This document shows positions 24,239 to 33,223 of a DNA stretch of 33,479 nucleotides, piece by piece. The DNA comes from Pseudomonadota bacterium (GTDB lineage Bacteria > Pseudomonadota > Gammaproteobacteria > Burkholderiales > Sulfuriferulaceae), in the NCBI GenBank assembly GCA_021782795.1, contig JAJXUP010000008.1, positions 1 to 33,479 on the forward strand, written 5' to 3'. Under the pieces are notes generated by a model. It worked only from the letters and a program-made list of their open reading frames with translations. It was not told the origin of the DNA and did no database searches. Numbering within the stretch: the first letter of the stretch is position 1; each line of letters begins with the position of its first letter. A program made the translations under genes and the position numbers.

Positions 24239-26499
24239 GATGTTGCCTGACTCCCCACCTCGATGACCTGCCCGAAACTCAAACCGCCGTCGTTGACCGG
24301 TACCCGCTCGCCGCTGCGCACGTCGAACCCGGCCCGACGCAGGGCAGCCATGGTGTGTTCGACCAGCAGCCGGTTCTGAAACACGCCACCGCACAGGCCG
24401 ACGACGAATGATCTTCCCTGCCGTTCGCGTTGCAGCACCGCCTGACGGCAGATGGCGCGCGCCAGACTGGCATGCAGGCTGCCGGAACGCTGCGCCAGCG
24501 GCAGGCTGGCGTCGGCCAGCAGCGGCAGCAGCGGCGACCAGTCGCACTGCGACAGTCCGCCTGGCTCGTCATGCCATGGCAGATCGAGCGCCGGCGCATC
24601 CGGATCGGCCACGTCTTCCAGCCACAGCGGTGCCTGCGCATCGAAACTCGCCTCGCGCAGCACTCCACTGATCGCCGCAGCTGCATCGAACAGGCGGCCA
24701 GCCGAGGTGGTACGTGGACAGTTGAGGCCGCGCAGCCACGCCTGGTACAGCAAATCCTGTTGCGGCCGATGCGGTAGCTCACGGCCACATTCCCAGTTGA
24801 CCCCGGCCGCGCTGCGCCACGGTTCGCGTATCGCCTGTTCTCCGCCGGGCAGACGGAATGGTCGCAGTCGCGCCACCCGTTGCCAGCCGCTTGGTGCGCC
24901 CGCGAGCGTGTCCCCGCCCCACAGTTCGCCATCCTCGCCCAGTCCGGTGCCGTCCCAGGCGAACACCAGCCAGCGCCGCACATCGGTATGCTCGCCGGCC
25001 AGCGCCGAGGCATGCGCATGATGATGCCACACCTGCACCACCGGCAAGGACTGGCGACCTGCCCAGCGCGAACTGCCATAACCGGGATGTGCGTCACGTA
25101 CCAGCCGTCGCGCCTCGACACCGTACAACTGCTGCAATCCGGCCAGCGTCTGTTCGAACACCGCCAACCCGCGCGGAGTGTCGAGATCGCCAATGTGCGG
25201 GGAAATCACCACGCGGTCGTCCCAGGCCAGCGCCACGGTATTCTTCATGTGTCCGCCCAGCGCCAGCAACGGCTCGGACAAGCGAAACGGCAAGCCGACT
25301 TCCAGTGGCGCATCGCCGCGACCGATGCGCAACCGGGCCGGATGTCCGGCAATGCGCCGTATCACGCTGTCTTCCGCCGGACGCACGATTTCACGGTTGT
25401 GGTGCAAGAAAGCATCGGCGATGCCGACCAGTTCCTGCTCTGCCTCAAGCACGCCGGTCAGCACCGGCTCGCCGCCCCGATTGGCGGAAGTCGCCACCAG
25501 CGGCCCGCCGTACCCGTCGAGCAACAGATGATGCAGCGGGCTGTAAGGCAGCAACGCGCCCACGCTCGTCAACCCCGGCGCAAGCTGCGCCGACAGTGCC
25601 GTATCGTCCCGACGCTGCAGCCAGACCACCGGGCGGCGCGAATCGGTGAGCCAGCGCGCTTCGTCAGCGTCCAGATACGCCGTGGCGCGTACCGCATCCA
25701 GCCCGTCGGCGCCGCGTGCGGGAAACATCACCGCAAACGGCTTGTGCGGACGATGCTTGCGCAAGCGCAGTCGTGCCAGCGTCACGTCATTGGCCGCATC
25801 ACACAGCAGATGGTAGCCGCCAACACCGCGCACGGCGACGATCGCTCCCGCTCGCAGCGCAGCGATACACGCCATCAGCGCCGGCGCATTTCCGCTGACC
25901 GGCTCGTCATCCGCCGTGGCAAACCAGAGCGCCGGCCCGCACTCGGGACAGGCCAGCGGTTCGGCATGAAACCGGCGATCACGGGGGTCGTCGTATTCGG
26001 CCTGACAGCGTGCGCACAGCGCAAAATCCGCCATCGATGTCCGGGCGCGGTCGTATGGCAGCTGGCGGATCAGGGTGTAGCGCGGACCGCACTGGGTACA
26101 ATTGATGAACGGGTAGCCATGACGGCGGTCGGTCGGATCGCGCAGCTCGGCAAGGCACGCTTCGCACACGAAACGGTCGGAGGGCACGCTTGCCCGCGCA
26201 CTGGCATCATCGACACTGTTCAGGATGGCAAAGCCTTCGAGATCGCTGCAGGCGACCGGCGTTTCCTCAAGCAGATGGGGTTCGGCGAGCGGCGGCGCCG
26301 CATGCAGCAGGGTGTCGAGCAGGCGGTCGAGCGTGGCGGCATCGCCTTGCGCGAACACTTCCACCTGTCCGCGCAGATTGCGCACCCACCCACAGAGCGC
26401 CAGCGCCTGCGCGCTGCGCCAGACGAACGGCCGGAACCCCACGCCCTGCACCTGTCCACCCAGCAGCCAGCGTCGCGCCGCACATGCCGCAGGGTTCAA
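24235..26499 (-). CDS. hypF: carbamoyltransferase HypF
   Basis: This protein of about 754 residues moves a carbamoyl group from carbamoyl phosphate to the HypE cysteine. It starts with an acylphosphatase-like domain (GQVQGVGFRPFVWR), then two zinc-finger modules (CEACLAEL ... CTQCGP; CARCQAEY ... CPECGP), a YrdC-like domain (GGYHLLCDA, RKHRPHKPFAVM) and a Kae1-like domain with the metal-binding HHHAHASALAGEH, ending with GLCGGVFQN. I favour a TTG start at 26499, which shares bases with the hypD stop and has GGAG eight bases upstream. A GTG at 26547 would add 16 residues (CAYCGAR), overlap hypD by 52 bp and has a poorly placed ribosome site. Confidence 0.93.
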   Translation of the reverse strand: MNPAACAARRWLLGGQVQGVGFRPFVWRSAQALALCGWVRNLRGQVEVFAQGDAATLDRLLDTLLHAAPPLAEPHLLEETPVACSDLEGFAILNSVDDASARASVPSDRFVCEACLAELRDPTDRRHGYPFINCTQCGPRYTLIRQLPYDRARTSMADFALCARCQAEYDDPRDRRFHAEPLACPECGPALWFATADDEPVSGNAPALMACIAALRAGAIVAVRGVGGYHLLCDAANDVTLARLRLRKHRPHKPFAVMFPARGADGLDAVRATAYLDADEARWLTDSRRPVVWLQRRDDTALSAQLAPGLTSVGALLPYSPLHHLLLDGYGGPLVATSANRGGEPVLTGVLEAEQELVGIADAFLHHNREIVRPAEDSVIRRIAGHPARLRIGRGDAPLEVGLPFRLSEPLLALGGHMKNTVALAWDDRVVISPHIGDLDTPRGLAVFEQTLAGLQQLYGVEARRLVRDAHPGYGSSRWAGRQSLPVVQVWHHHAHASALAGEHTDVRRWLVFAWDGTGLGEDGELWGGDTLAGAPSGWQRVARLRPFRLPGGEQAIREPWRSAAGVNWECGRELPHRPQQDLLYQAWLRGLNCPRTTSAGRLFDAAAAISGVLREASFDAQAPLWLEDVADPDAPALDLPWHDEPGGLSQCDWSPLLPLLADASLPLAQRSGSLHASLARAICRQAVLQRERQGRSFVVGLCGGVFQNRLLVEHTMAALRRAGFDVRSGERVPVNDGGLSFGQVIEVGSQATS

Positions 26500-27617
26500 T
26501 GCGCGAGCTCCGCAGTACGCACACCGCCTGCCCACCAGATGCGGCACGCACCTTCATCCGACACCATGCACGGCCCCACCGGCTTGCGCGGCGTGCACGC
26601 CTTGCCATACAGCCGGCACTGGTCGGGATACAGACGTCCCAACACCACCTGGGCGCAATCGCAGCCCGGGGGCATCTGGCCGGCACGGCGGCGCATTGCG
26701 GGTTCCGGGTCGGGGAAACGCTCGCGTGCGTCCCACGCCCGCCACTCGGGCCGCAACGTGTAGCCGGATGCCGGGATGGTGCCGATGCCGCGCCAGACGG
26801 CGTCACCGACGGCGAACATCCGGTCAAGCTGGCGGCGCGCGCCCGGATTGCCGCCAGGACGCACCACCGTACCATAGCAGTTGTCGAGCATGCGCCGGCC
26901 TTCGAGCTGCTGGCGCAGCACCGAATACATGGCGGCCAGCAGGCTTTCAGAGGTAAAACCGGCCACGGCCGCAGGCAATCCATGCCGTTCCACGACAAAA
27001 GTCCATTCTTCCGGCCCCATCACCGTCGAGACATGACCGGGCGCAATCAGGGCATCAAAACCCGGAGTGTCCGATTCGAGCAACATGGCCACCGCAGGCC
27101 AGGTCAGCCGCCCGGACAGCAGCAGGGAAAAATTGGCCGGAAGGTCTTGTGCATCGCTGGCCTGCGCCAGCATCGCCGCCACCGGCGCGCTGGTGGTCTC
27201 GAAACCGGCGGCGAAAAACACCACCGGTCGGTCCGGCATGGCACGCGCCAGCTGCAAGGCCTCGTCCGGCGAGGCCACCGGCCGCACGTCTGCCCCGAGC
27301 GCCGCAGCCTGCGCCAGTGATCGCGCCTCGCCGACCGGTGTGTTGACCGGTACGCGCAGCATGTCGCCAAACGCGACCAGCGTGACCCGTTCCTGCAACG
27401 CCAGCCGGATGGCCTGATAAATGTCTTCTTCCGGGCAGACACACACCGGACAGCCCGGCCCGGGAATCAGCTCCACCGCTGCGGGCAATGCGCCGCGCAA
27501 TCCGGCATGGGTGATCGACCGCTCGTGCCCGCCGCACACATTCATGATACGTACGCGCTGCTGCAGCGGCAGCGCGTGGATTTTTTCCAGCCAATAGCGT
27601 GCGCGCGCCTCGCTCAT
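26496..27617 (-). CDS. hypD: hydrogenase maturation protein HypD
   Basis: This 373-residue iron-sulfur protein is the scaffold where, together with HypC, the Fe(CN)2CO unit is built. MNVCGGHERSI has the conserved Cys and His-Glu, and GPGCPVCVCPEEDI holds the CPVC redox pair; the extra Cys after it is uncommon, as the usual residue is Thr. FAAGFETTSAP and the C-terminal CDCAQVVLG ... C ... C ... C region bind the [4Fe-4S] cluster. It overlaps hypB by 4 bp at its start and touches hypF at its end. Confidence 0.95.
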   Translation of the reverse strand: MSEARARYWLEKIHALPLQQRVRIMNVCGGHERSITHAGLRGALPAAVELIPGPGCPVCVCPEEDIYQAIRLALQERVTLVAFGDMLRVPVNTPVGEARSLAQAAALGADVRPVASPDEALQLARAMPDRPVVFFAAGFETTSAPVAAMLAQASDAQDLPANFSLLLSGRLTWPAVAMLLESDTPGFDALIAPGHVSTVMGPEEWTFVVERHGLPAAVAGFTSESLLAAMYSVLRQQLEGRRMLDNCYGTVVRPGGNPGARRQLDRMFAVGDAVWRGIGTIPASGYTLRPEWRAWDARERFPDPEPAMRRRAGQMPPGCDCAQVVLGRLYPDQCRLYGKACTPRKPVGPCMVSDEGACRIWWAGGVRTAELAH

Positions 27618-28420
27618 GCCGATTGCCCGAGCCCGACCGGCCGGTAACGCAGCGCGGGCGCAGAAGCTGCGCGTTGCGTCCCGGCATCCGCCCGGTGCTG
27701 CTGCAGCCGGCCGAGCAGCCAGTCGGTCCAGGCGCGCAGCCCATCTTGCTGCCGCGCAGAAACTTCGATGACCGGCGCAGCATTGGCCAGTTCGCGCACC
27801 TGCTGCCGCGCACGTCCGGGATCGAAATCGCCCAGCACCGGCAACAGGTCGGCCTTGCTCAGCACCACCAGGTCGGCGGCACGGAACATGACCGGATATT
27901 TGGCCGGCTTGTCATCGCCTTCGGTCACCGACAGCAACACCACGTCACAGTGTTGTCCGAGGTCGAAACCGGCCGGACAAACCAGATTGCCGACATTTTC
28001 CACAAACAGGATGTCCAGTGAAGACAGCGGCAGATGGTCGAGCACGCCGGCGACCATGTGGGCATCGAGATGACAGGCGCTGCCGGTGGTGATCTGTTCT
28101 GCCGGCACGCCATGCGCCCGGATGCGACGGGCGTCATTCTCGGTTTCGAGATCGCCTTCGATCACGCCGATACGCACCCGGTCGGCCAGGGCGTCGATGG
28201 TGGCTTCAAGCAGGCTGGTCTTGCCCGAACCGGGCGAGGACATGAGGTTGATCACGAGCAGACCGGTCGCATCGAATCGCGTCCGGTTGCCGGCTGCGCA
28301 GGCGTCGTTTCCCGACAGCAACCGCTGCAGCACCTCGACGGCAGTCGTGCCGGCCGGCTGGGTCCGGCGCGCCAGATGGCGGTTGCCCGGCGTGATGTTG
28401 CATCCGCAGGTATTGCACAT
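27614..28420 (-). CDS. hypB: hydrogenase nickel incorporation GTPase HypB
   Basis: This 268-residue GTPase gives GTP-dependent control of nickel insertion into the large subunit. The N-terminus MCNTCGCN is the high-affinity nickel motif (CxxCGC). SSPGSGKTSLLE is the P-loop; IEGDLETENDA, FVENVGNLVCPAGFD (metal site at the dimer interface) and VLSKADLLP (base recognition) follow. The histidine-rich stretch found in some HypB proteins for nickel storage is absent: only a short segment (GNRHLARRTQ) lies between the motif and the G domain. It is coupled to hypD by a 4-bp overlap and follows hypA closely. Confidence 0.96.
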   Translation of the reverse strand: MCNTCGCNITPGNRHLARRTQPAGTTAVEVLQRLLSGNDACAAGNRTRFDATGLLVINLMSSPGSGKTSLLEATIDALADRVRIGVIEGDLETENDARRIRAHGVPAEQITTGSACHLDAHMVAGVLDHLPLSSLDILFVENVGNLVCPAGFDLGQHCDVVLLSVTEGDDKPAKYPVMFRAADLVVLSKADLLPVLGDFDPGRARQQVRELANAAPVIEVSARQQDGLRAWTDWLLGRLQQHRADAGTQRAASAPALRYRPVGLGQSA

Positions 28421-28442
28421 GCGTCGTTCCTCCGCTCAACGT

Positions 28443-28790
28443 TCAGTCGTGCACCAGTTCCACGCGCGTCAGCATCAGTTCGTCGCCGCTGACCAGATCG
28501 GTCTGCCAGTTCCCGCATGCGCCGCACACCAGCCGGTTGGCCTGCGCTTCGCTCTCGGCGCCACACTGACGGCACACGACGCGCACCGACGACGGCTGCA
28601 GGTGCAGCACCGCATGTTCGGCCACGGTGCCGGCGCAGGCAAACGGCCACGCGTTGCGCAGCAGTTCCGCCTCGACGCCGGACAGCGGTCCGATACTGAC
28701 CCAGATGGCGCTCATGCCGCTCGCCCCGTTCTGACGCGCCACGCCGTCGAGCTGCTCGACCAGCGCCTGACAGATGGCCAGTTCATGCAC
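28443..28790 (-). CDS. hypA: hydrogenase nickel chaperone HypA
   Basis: This 115-residue protein delivers Ni(II) together with HypB. The start MHELAI supplies the nickel-binding His2 next to Glu3, and the zinc site is formed by two CxxC pairs (CRQCGAE ... CGACGNW). Length is normal. Its start overlaps the end of hypC by 8 bp, and it is followed by hypB after 22 bp. HypA/HypB can serve a urease too, but no urease gene is in view. Confidence 0.95.
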   Translation of the reverse strand: MHELAICQALVEQLDGVARQNGASGMSAIWVSIGPLSGVEAELLRNAWPFACAGTVAEHAVLHLQPSSVRVVCRQCGAESEAQANRLVCGACGNWQTDLVSGDELMLTRVELVHD

Positions 28791-29025
28791 TGCCGGGCAA
28801 GCCTTCCGCCGCCAGCATTTCGTCGTAGATCTGCCAGGCCGACTCGGCGTGTTCGGGCGTCATCTTCTGAATCGCGTGCCCGACATGCACCATGACGAAA
28901 TCGCCGGTTTCGAGCGGTTCGTCCTGCAGCAGGAACAGACTGACCTCGCGCTCCACGCCTCGCGCGGCACATCGCGCGACATAACCATTGATCTCGATCA
29001 CCTGCATCGGTATCGCCAGACACAT
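28783..29025 (-). CDS. hypC: hydrogenase maturation chaperone HypC
   Basis: This 80-residue chaperone binds the iron cofactor precursor through Cys2 (MCLAIPMQV) and a conserved His in MVHVGHAIQKM, and carries it from HypD to the large-subunit precursor. The length is typical. It is the first gene of the - strand operon, 25 nt downstream of a predicted transcription start, and overlaps hypA by 8 bp. The operon order C-A-B-D-F-E differs from the ABFCDE order seen in many proteobacteria. Confidence 0.95.
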   Translation of the reverse strand: MCLAIPMQVIEINGYVARCAARGVEREVSLFLLQDEPLETGDFVMVHVGHAIQKMTPEHAESAWQIYDEMLAAEGLPGSA

Positions 29026-29056
29026 GACTTCGCCCGTCCCTCAGCTGCCTGAGCAC

Positions 29057-29085
29057 AGTATAGGCACGATGTCGGCGCTTGACAA
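29057..29085 (-). promoter_or_regulatory. sigma-70 promoter of the hyp operon
   Basis: On the minus strand TTGTCA (29085-29080) and TATACT (29062-29057) are spaced by 17 bp, each with five of six consensus bases. Transcription would start near 29050, giving a 25-nt leader before hypC. This is the strongest promoter seen in the window. Confidence 0.65.
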
Positions 29086-29135
29086 TTTCCTGCCAACGCG
29101 GATTTTTACCAAATCGGATACCCATGTCATCAAGC

Positions 29136-29164
29136 TTGAATTGTCCTGCGGCCCATGCTAGGCT
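29136..29164 (+). promoter_or_regulatory. putative promoter of the hydrogenase structural operon
   Basis: TTGAAT (29136-29141), a 17-bp spacer, and TAGGCT (29159-29164) preceded by TGC form an extended -10 promoter. The start would be near 29171, about 28 nt ahead of the protease ATG. A weak sigma-54-like GG-N10-GC pair also exists at 29063-29076, described as a finding. Confidence 0.4.
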
Positions 29165-29198
29165 GGTCAGCACATCGTCATGTTGTGAGTGGGCGCGT

Positions 29199-29699
29199 AT
29201 GGCTTCGGTCAGCAACTGCGGCAACACCGGCAAACCGGAAATCCTCGTTCTGGGCATCGGCAACACGCTGCTCAGCGACGAAGGCATCGGCGTCCACGCG
29301 TTGCGTCAGCTCGAAGCCGAGTTTTCCTCCCGGGACGACCTGCATTTCATCGACGGCGGCACCCTCGGTTTCATACTGTCCGGCCCGATAGCCTCCACCC
29401 GCCACCTGATCGTCATCGATGCCGCCCAACTGGATGCGTCACCCGGCACCGTGCGCGTGTTCGTCGATGCCGACATGGACCGGTTCGTCGGTTATGGACG
29501 CAGCAGCGCACACGAAATCGGCCTGACCGACCTGATGCACGTTGCCCACCTGACCGGCAACCTGCCGGAACGCCGTGCGCTGATCGGCATCCAGCCTGCC
29601 CATATCGGGCTGGGAGAACGCCCCACACCGGCGGTGGCCGATGCCCTGCCCAACATATGCGACGCCGTGCGCCACCTGATCGGAGAATGGCAGTCATGA
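29199..29699 (+). CDS. hydrogenase maturation protease (HyaD/HybD/HynD family)
   Basis: This 166-residue endopeptidase trims the C-terminus of the large-subunit precursor once nickel is in place. The fold begins at EILVLGIGNTLLSDEGIGVHAL. The nickel-probing residues match HybD: Glu28 in SDEGIG, Asp74 in IVIDAAQ and His105 in SAHEIG. It is first in the operon with the short HupH-like gene, which it overlaps by 4 bp (ATGA). The ATG at 29199 is preferred over a TTG at 29079, because the longer version would extend through the promoter and adds non-family residues. Confidence 0.92.
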   Translation: MASVSNCGNTGKPEILVLGIGNTLLSDEGIGVHALRQLEAEFSSRDDLHFIDGGTLGFILSGPIASTRHLIVIDAAQLDASPGTVRVFVDADMDRFVGYGRSSAHEIGLTDLMHVAHLTGNLPERRALIGIQPAHIGLGERPTPAVADALPNICDAVRHLIGEWQS

Positions 29700-30142
29700 G
29701 CCGCCTGGACGAAATTCCCGTAAGGATCATGCCCGCCGAATCCGCTGCGGGCCAGGGCCAGGCGCTGTTGCACGAACTGGCACACATGCTCGATGTTCTG
29801 TTGCGCGAAGGGCGCAGCGGGATGATCGACCTGCGCGCGCTGCCGCTCGCGGCAGCAGATTTCGCCCGTCTGCGCGCCGTGCTCGGCGAAGGCGAAGTGC
29901 ATGCCCGCATCGACGCCATGGGCGAAGCGAGTATCGTCGAAACCGGCATTCCCGGCATCTGGTGGCACACCTATCGCAGCCACGATGGCGACATCATCAC
30001 GGAAATGCTGGAAACCACCTGGTGCCCTGACATCCTGAACAGTCAGCCGGAAGATGTGACCTCCGGCCTGCAGCGACTGCGCGAGCAGTTGACCGGCGAT
30101 GCCGCGCCATCCATCCCTGCCAAGGAGGAACAGCATGCGTGA
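29696..30142 (+). CDS. HupH/HyaF-like hydrogenase expression protein, short form
   Basis: This 148-residue protein resembles the HupH C-terminal domain: LLHELAHMLDVLLREGRSGMIDLRALPL, GEVHARIDAMGEASIVETGIPGIWWHTY and WCPDILNSQPEDV near the end are typical of HyaF/HoxQ/HupH proteins. Those are usually about 280 residues with two related halves, so this one carries a single half. The family is tied to assembly of uptake hydrogenases, perhaps at the small-subunit iron-sulfur stage; the exact role is not settled. It overlaps the protease gene by 4 bp upstream and hynS by 8 bp downstream. Confidence 0.85.
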   Translation: MSRLDEIPVRIMPAESAAGQGQALLHELAHMLDVLLREGRSGMIDLRALPLAAADFARLRAVLGEGEVHARIDAMGEASIVETGIPGIWWHTYRSHDGDIITEMLETTWCPDILNSQPEDVTSGLQRLREQLTGDAAPSIPAKEEQHA

Positions 30143-31187
30143 AACCCTCGACCAGTCACTGCGCAGGCAAGGCGTCAGCCGACGCGCCTTTCTCAAATAC
30201 TGCACCGCGCTGGCCTCGCTGATGGCGCTGCCGCCCGGCATGGCGCCCGCGATTGCCGCAGCGCTCGGCAAGGCAATGCGGCCTTCGGTGATCTGGCTGT
30301 CATTCCAGGAATGCACCGGGTGTACCGAATCGCTGACACGCTCGAACGCGCCCACGCTCGAAGACCTGATCTTCAACAGCATTTCACTGGATTACCATGA
30401 AACCCTGCAGGCGGCCTCCGGTACGGCTGCCGAGGCCGCACGCGAGCAGGCGATGAAAGCGTTTTACGGCAAATACCTGCTGATCGTCGACGGTTCGGTG
30501 GCCACCGGATTGCAAGGCGCCTATTCGACCGTGGCCGGCGTCACCAATCTGGACGAACTGAAAAAAGTGGCGGCCGGCGCCGCCGCGGTGGTCGCGGTCG
30601 GTTCGTGTTCGTCGTTCGGTGGCCTGCCGATGGCTCACCCCAACCCGACCGGTGCGGTGGCGGTATCCGACATCATCACCGACAAGCCCGTGATCAACGT
30701 GCCGGGTTGCCCACCCATTCCTGTGGTCATCACCGGCGTGCTGGCACACTTTCTCACCTATGGCACGCTGCCGGAAACCGACCTGCACCGGCGGCCGAAA
30801 ATGTTCTACGGTGAGACCATTCATGATCGCTGCTACCGGCGACCGTTCTACGATCAGGGCAAGTTCGCCCACACCTTCGACGACGAAGGTGCACGCAACG
30901 GCTGGTGTCTGTACGAACTCGGCTGCAAGGGGCCGATCACCTACAACAGCTGTGCCACGCTGAAATGGAATGAAGGCACCAGCTTCCCCATCGAATCCGG
31001 GCATGGTTGTCTGGGGTGTTCGGAGCCGAAGTTCTGGGACAAGGGCAGTTTCTACCAGCCGCTGTCCGGTGGCACCTGGACTGACAGCGGCACGCTGCTG
31101 GCGGCGGCGGCAGCCGGAGTCGCTGTCGGCGCCGGTGCGGCAGTACTGTCGCGCGCCCGCCAGCATCACGCGCAAGAGGAGAAATGA
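30135..31187 (+). CDS. hynS: [NiFe] hydrogenase small subunit, Isp-type (HynS)
   Basis: This 350-residue protein carries three iron-sulfur clusters from the active site outward. A Tat signal (SRRAFLK, Arg16-Arg17) directs the folded heterodimer to the periplasm. The proximal [4Fe-4S] has Cys60 and Cys63 (ECTGCTES), Cys158 and Cys192. The distal cluster uses His230, Cys233, Cys258 and Cys264, and the medial [3Fe-4S] uses Cys273, Cys292 and Cys295. The two extra cysteines of oxygen-tolerant hydrogenases are absent (Gly62 is in place of one), so it should be the standard type. A hydrophobic C-terminal helix (~318-338) may anchor it to the membrane. It precedes isp1, and its start at 30135 lies in hupH. 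Confidence 0.94.
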   Translation: MRETLDQSLRRQGVSRRAFLKYCTALASLMALPPGMAPAIAAALGKAMRPSVIWLSFQECTGCTESLTRSNAPTLEDLIFNSISLDYHETLQAASGTAAEAAREQAMKAFYGKYLLIVDGSVATGLQGAYSTVAGVTNLDELKKVAAGAAAVVAVGSCSSFGGLPMAHPNPTGAVAVSDIITDKPVINVPGCPPIPVVITGVLAHFLTYGTLPETDLHRRPKMFYGETIHDRCYRRPFYDQGKFAHTFDDEGARNGWCLYELGCKGPITYNSCATLKWNEGTSFPIESGHGCLGCSEPKFWDKGSFYQPLSGGTWTDSGTLLAAAAAGVAVGAGAAVLSRARQHHAQEEK

Positions 31188-31841
31188 ATGGACATGCTCG
31201 CCTTTGCCCGCGGACCGGGGCTGCACTGGTCGCTCACCATCCTGTTCGTCGGCGTGTTCTGGCGCCTGACCGGTATCCTGCTGCTGCGCCGCAGTCCGGA
31301 CTACAGTGTCGCGCGCATCTCCGGCTGGTGGACGGGCGCGCTCAGGCTGATCGCGCTGCGCTCGTGGCCAAGACGCGAATTCTCGGCCACGACCAGTTTC
31401 CCCACGCTGATCGGCTACCTGTTCCACATCGGACTGGCAGTGATCGTGTTCGGCCTGCAGCAACACATTCTGCTCATCCGCTCGCTGACCGGCCTGTCGT
31501 GGCCGAATCTGCCCAGCGGCCTCGTCAATCTGACCGCCGGCGTCACGGCGGCATCGATGCTGGCGCTGCTGATCCGCCGCATGACCAATCCGGTGCTGCG
31601 GTTACTGTCCAATTTTGACGATTATTTCAGCTGGCTGGTGGCCTTTCTGCCCGTCGCCACCGGCATGCTGGCGGTAGCGCATCTCGGCGCGCGCTACGAG
31701 ACCTTGCTGGCGCTGCACATGCTGTCTGCGGAACTGCTGTTTGTCTGGTTCCCGTTCGGCAAACTCATGCATGCCAGTCTGATCTTCCTGTCGCGCGGCA
31801 CCTCGGGTGCCCTGCTGACCCGCAAAGGAGCCGCGATATGA
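31188..31841 (+). CDS. isp1: Isp1, NarI/HdrE-like membrane cytochrome b
   Basis: This 217-residue inner-membrane protein has five hydrophobic helices (~12-33, 72-96, 113-131, 147-166, 174-199), like the cytochrome b subunits of nitrate reductase (NarI) and heterodisulfide reductase (HdrE). Histidines in or near helices (His80, His93, His177, His195) are candidate heme b ligands. It would take electrons from HynS at the periplasmic face and pass them across the membrane toward Isp2 or quinone. AGGAG precedes the ATG, and the gene begins right after the hynS stop; its stop overlaps isp2 as ATGA. The Isp1 name rests mainly on the hynS-isp1-isp2-hynL order. Confidence 0.88.
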   Translation: MDMLAFARGPGLHWSLTILFVGVFWRLTGILLLRRSPDYSVARISGWWTGALRLIALRSWPRREFSATTSFPTLIGYLFHIGLAVIVFGLQQHILLIRSLTGLSWPNLPSGLVNLTAGVTAASMLALLIRRMTNPVLRLLSNFDDYFSWLVAFLPVATGMLAVAHLGARYETLLALHMLSAELLFVWFPFGKLMHASLIFLSRGTSGALLTRKGAAI

Positions 31842-33223
31842 ATACCGTGGAAATCGATGCAGTTCATCCGCTGATGACAGAAGGCCCGCGTCTGACCGTC
31901 GAACCGCCCGCAACCCGTTATGACAAGCAGGGTGATCTGCCCGACGGTGAACGCGCCGCACGTGCCGTACGCCAGTTCGTGCGCGATTTCGGCGCCACGG
32001 CGGCCACCTGGCTGGAATCCTGCATTCACTGCGGTCAGTGCGCCGAAGCCTGTCATTACTACGTCCAGACCGGCGAAGCCAAATACACCCCCGTGTGGAA
32101 ACTCGAACCGTTCAAGCAAGCCTACAAGCGTGAAGCCGGTCCGTTTGCGCCACTGTACCGGGCGCTGAACCTCAAGCGCGACGTCAGTGCCGCAGAACTC
32201 GAATCCTGGCAGGAACTCATTTACGACTCGTGCACGCTGTGCGGCCGCTGCAGCCTGATCTGCCCGATGGGCATCGATCTGGCCAGCCTGATTTCCCAGG
32301 CGCGTCACGGCATGGCGAAGGCCGGGCTGGTGCCGCACGAACTGTGGGCGGTGGCCGAACGCGCCAGCGTCGAGGGCAGCCCGCTCGGTGCCACGCCCAA
32401 GGTCTTCCGCGAACGTTGCGAATGGCTTGCCGACGAACACAACGTGGCGATCCACGTCGATCTGCCCGAAGCCGACATCCTGGTGAGCATGTCATCGATC
32501 GAGATCATGAAATATCCGGATTCGATCGTGGCCACGGCGCGCATCCTCAATTATCTGGGAACGAGCTGGACATTCCGCACCGACGGTTATGAAGCCACCA
32601 ATTTCGGCATGCTGTCGGGCAACGCCGACTGGCAGAGGGAAAGCAGCCTGCGGCTGATCAATGCAGCCGTTGCCTGCAAGGCGAAGCGACTCATCCTGCC
32701 CGAATGCGGGCATGCCTATGGTGCATTGCGCTGGCAGGGCGCCAACGTCTATGGTCAGCCGCTGCCGTTCGAAGTGGAACACATCTCCGAATTTCTTGCC
32801 CGCGAAATGCAGGCAGGCCACCTGCCCGTCAAACCGATGCCGGCCAGCGTGACTTTTCACGACCCGTGCCAGATCAGCCGGCGCGGGGGCGCGACACAGG
32901 CGCCGCGTGTCGTGCTCGACAAGCTCGGCGTCGACCTGCACGAAATGGAGATGCACGGCAACCTGAACTGGTGTTGCGGCGGCGGTGGCGGCGTGGTGAC
33001 CATCCATCGCGCCGATGCCCTGCGTTACAAGGTATTCCAGCTCAAGATGCGGCAGGTGGAAGACACTGGCGCGTCCATGCTGGTCAGCAGCTGCTCGAAC
33101 TGCCGTCAGACCTTCGATGACGGCCAGGCACATTTCCACTGGGACAAAACCATGCACAGCCTGCTCGAACTGGTGGCTGACCACCTGATCGAACCGGCCG
33201 CCAGCAAGGAGAATGCAGCATGA
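31838..33223 (+). CDS. isp2: Isp2, HdrD-like iron-sulfur protein
   Basis: This 461-residue cytoplasmic protein has two [4Fe-4S] motifs near the N-terminus, [11 protein letters not shown] (Cys62, 65, 68, 72) and [11 protein letters not shown] (Cys132, 135, 138, 142), each missing the usual trailing proline. A CCG domain follows, with [16 protein letters not shown] and SSCSNC. A first CCG-like half is reduced to PECGHAYG. This is the architecture of heterodisulfide reductase subunit HdrD and of Isp2 in Thiocapsa. It should link the hydrogenase to a thiol/disulfide or sulfur pathway or to the quinone pool. It overlaps isp1 and hynL by 4 bp each. Confidence 0.9.
   Translation: MNTVEIDAVHPLMTEGPRLTVEPPATRYDKQGDLPDGERAARAVRQFVRDFGATAATWLESCIHCGQCAEACHYYVQTGEAKYTPVWKLEPFKQAYKREAGPFAPLYRALNLKRDVSAAELESWQELIYDSCTLCGRCSLICPMGIDLASLISQARHGMAKAGLVPHELWAVAERASVEGSPLGATPKVFRERCEWLADEHNVAIHVDLPEADILVSMSSIEIMKYPDSIVATARILNYLGTSWTFRTDGYEATNFGMLSGNADWQRESSLRLINAAVACKAKRLILPECGHAYGALRWQGANVYGQPLPFEVEHISEFLAREMQAGHLPVKPMPASVTFHDPCQISRRGGATQAPRVVLDKLGVDLHEMEMHGNLNWCCGGGGGVVTIHRADALRYKVFQLKMRQVEDTGASMLVSSCSNCRQTFDDGQAHFHWDKTMHSLLELVADHLIEPAASKENAA

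Noticed and set aside
24880-26763. A 627-codon + strand frame antisense to hypF
   Set aside because: Composition is typical of antisense shadow, and hypF is complete with all motifs.
29063-29076. Confident sigma-54 promoter
   Set aside because: Left half GGCACG is good but the -12 half has only GC and lacks the preceding TT; kept only as part of a finding.
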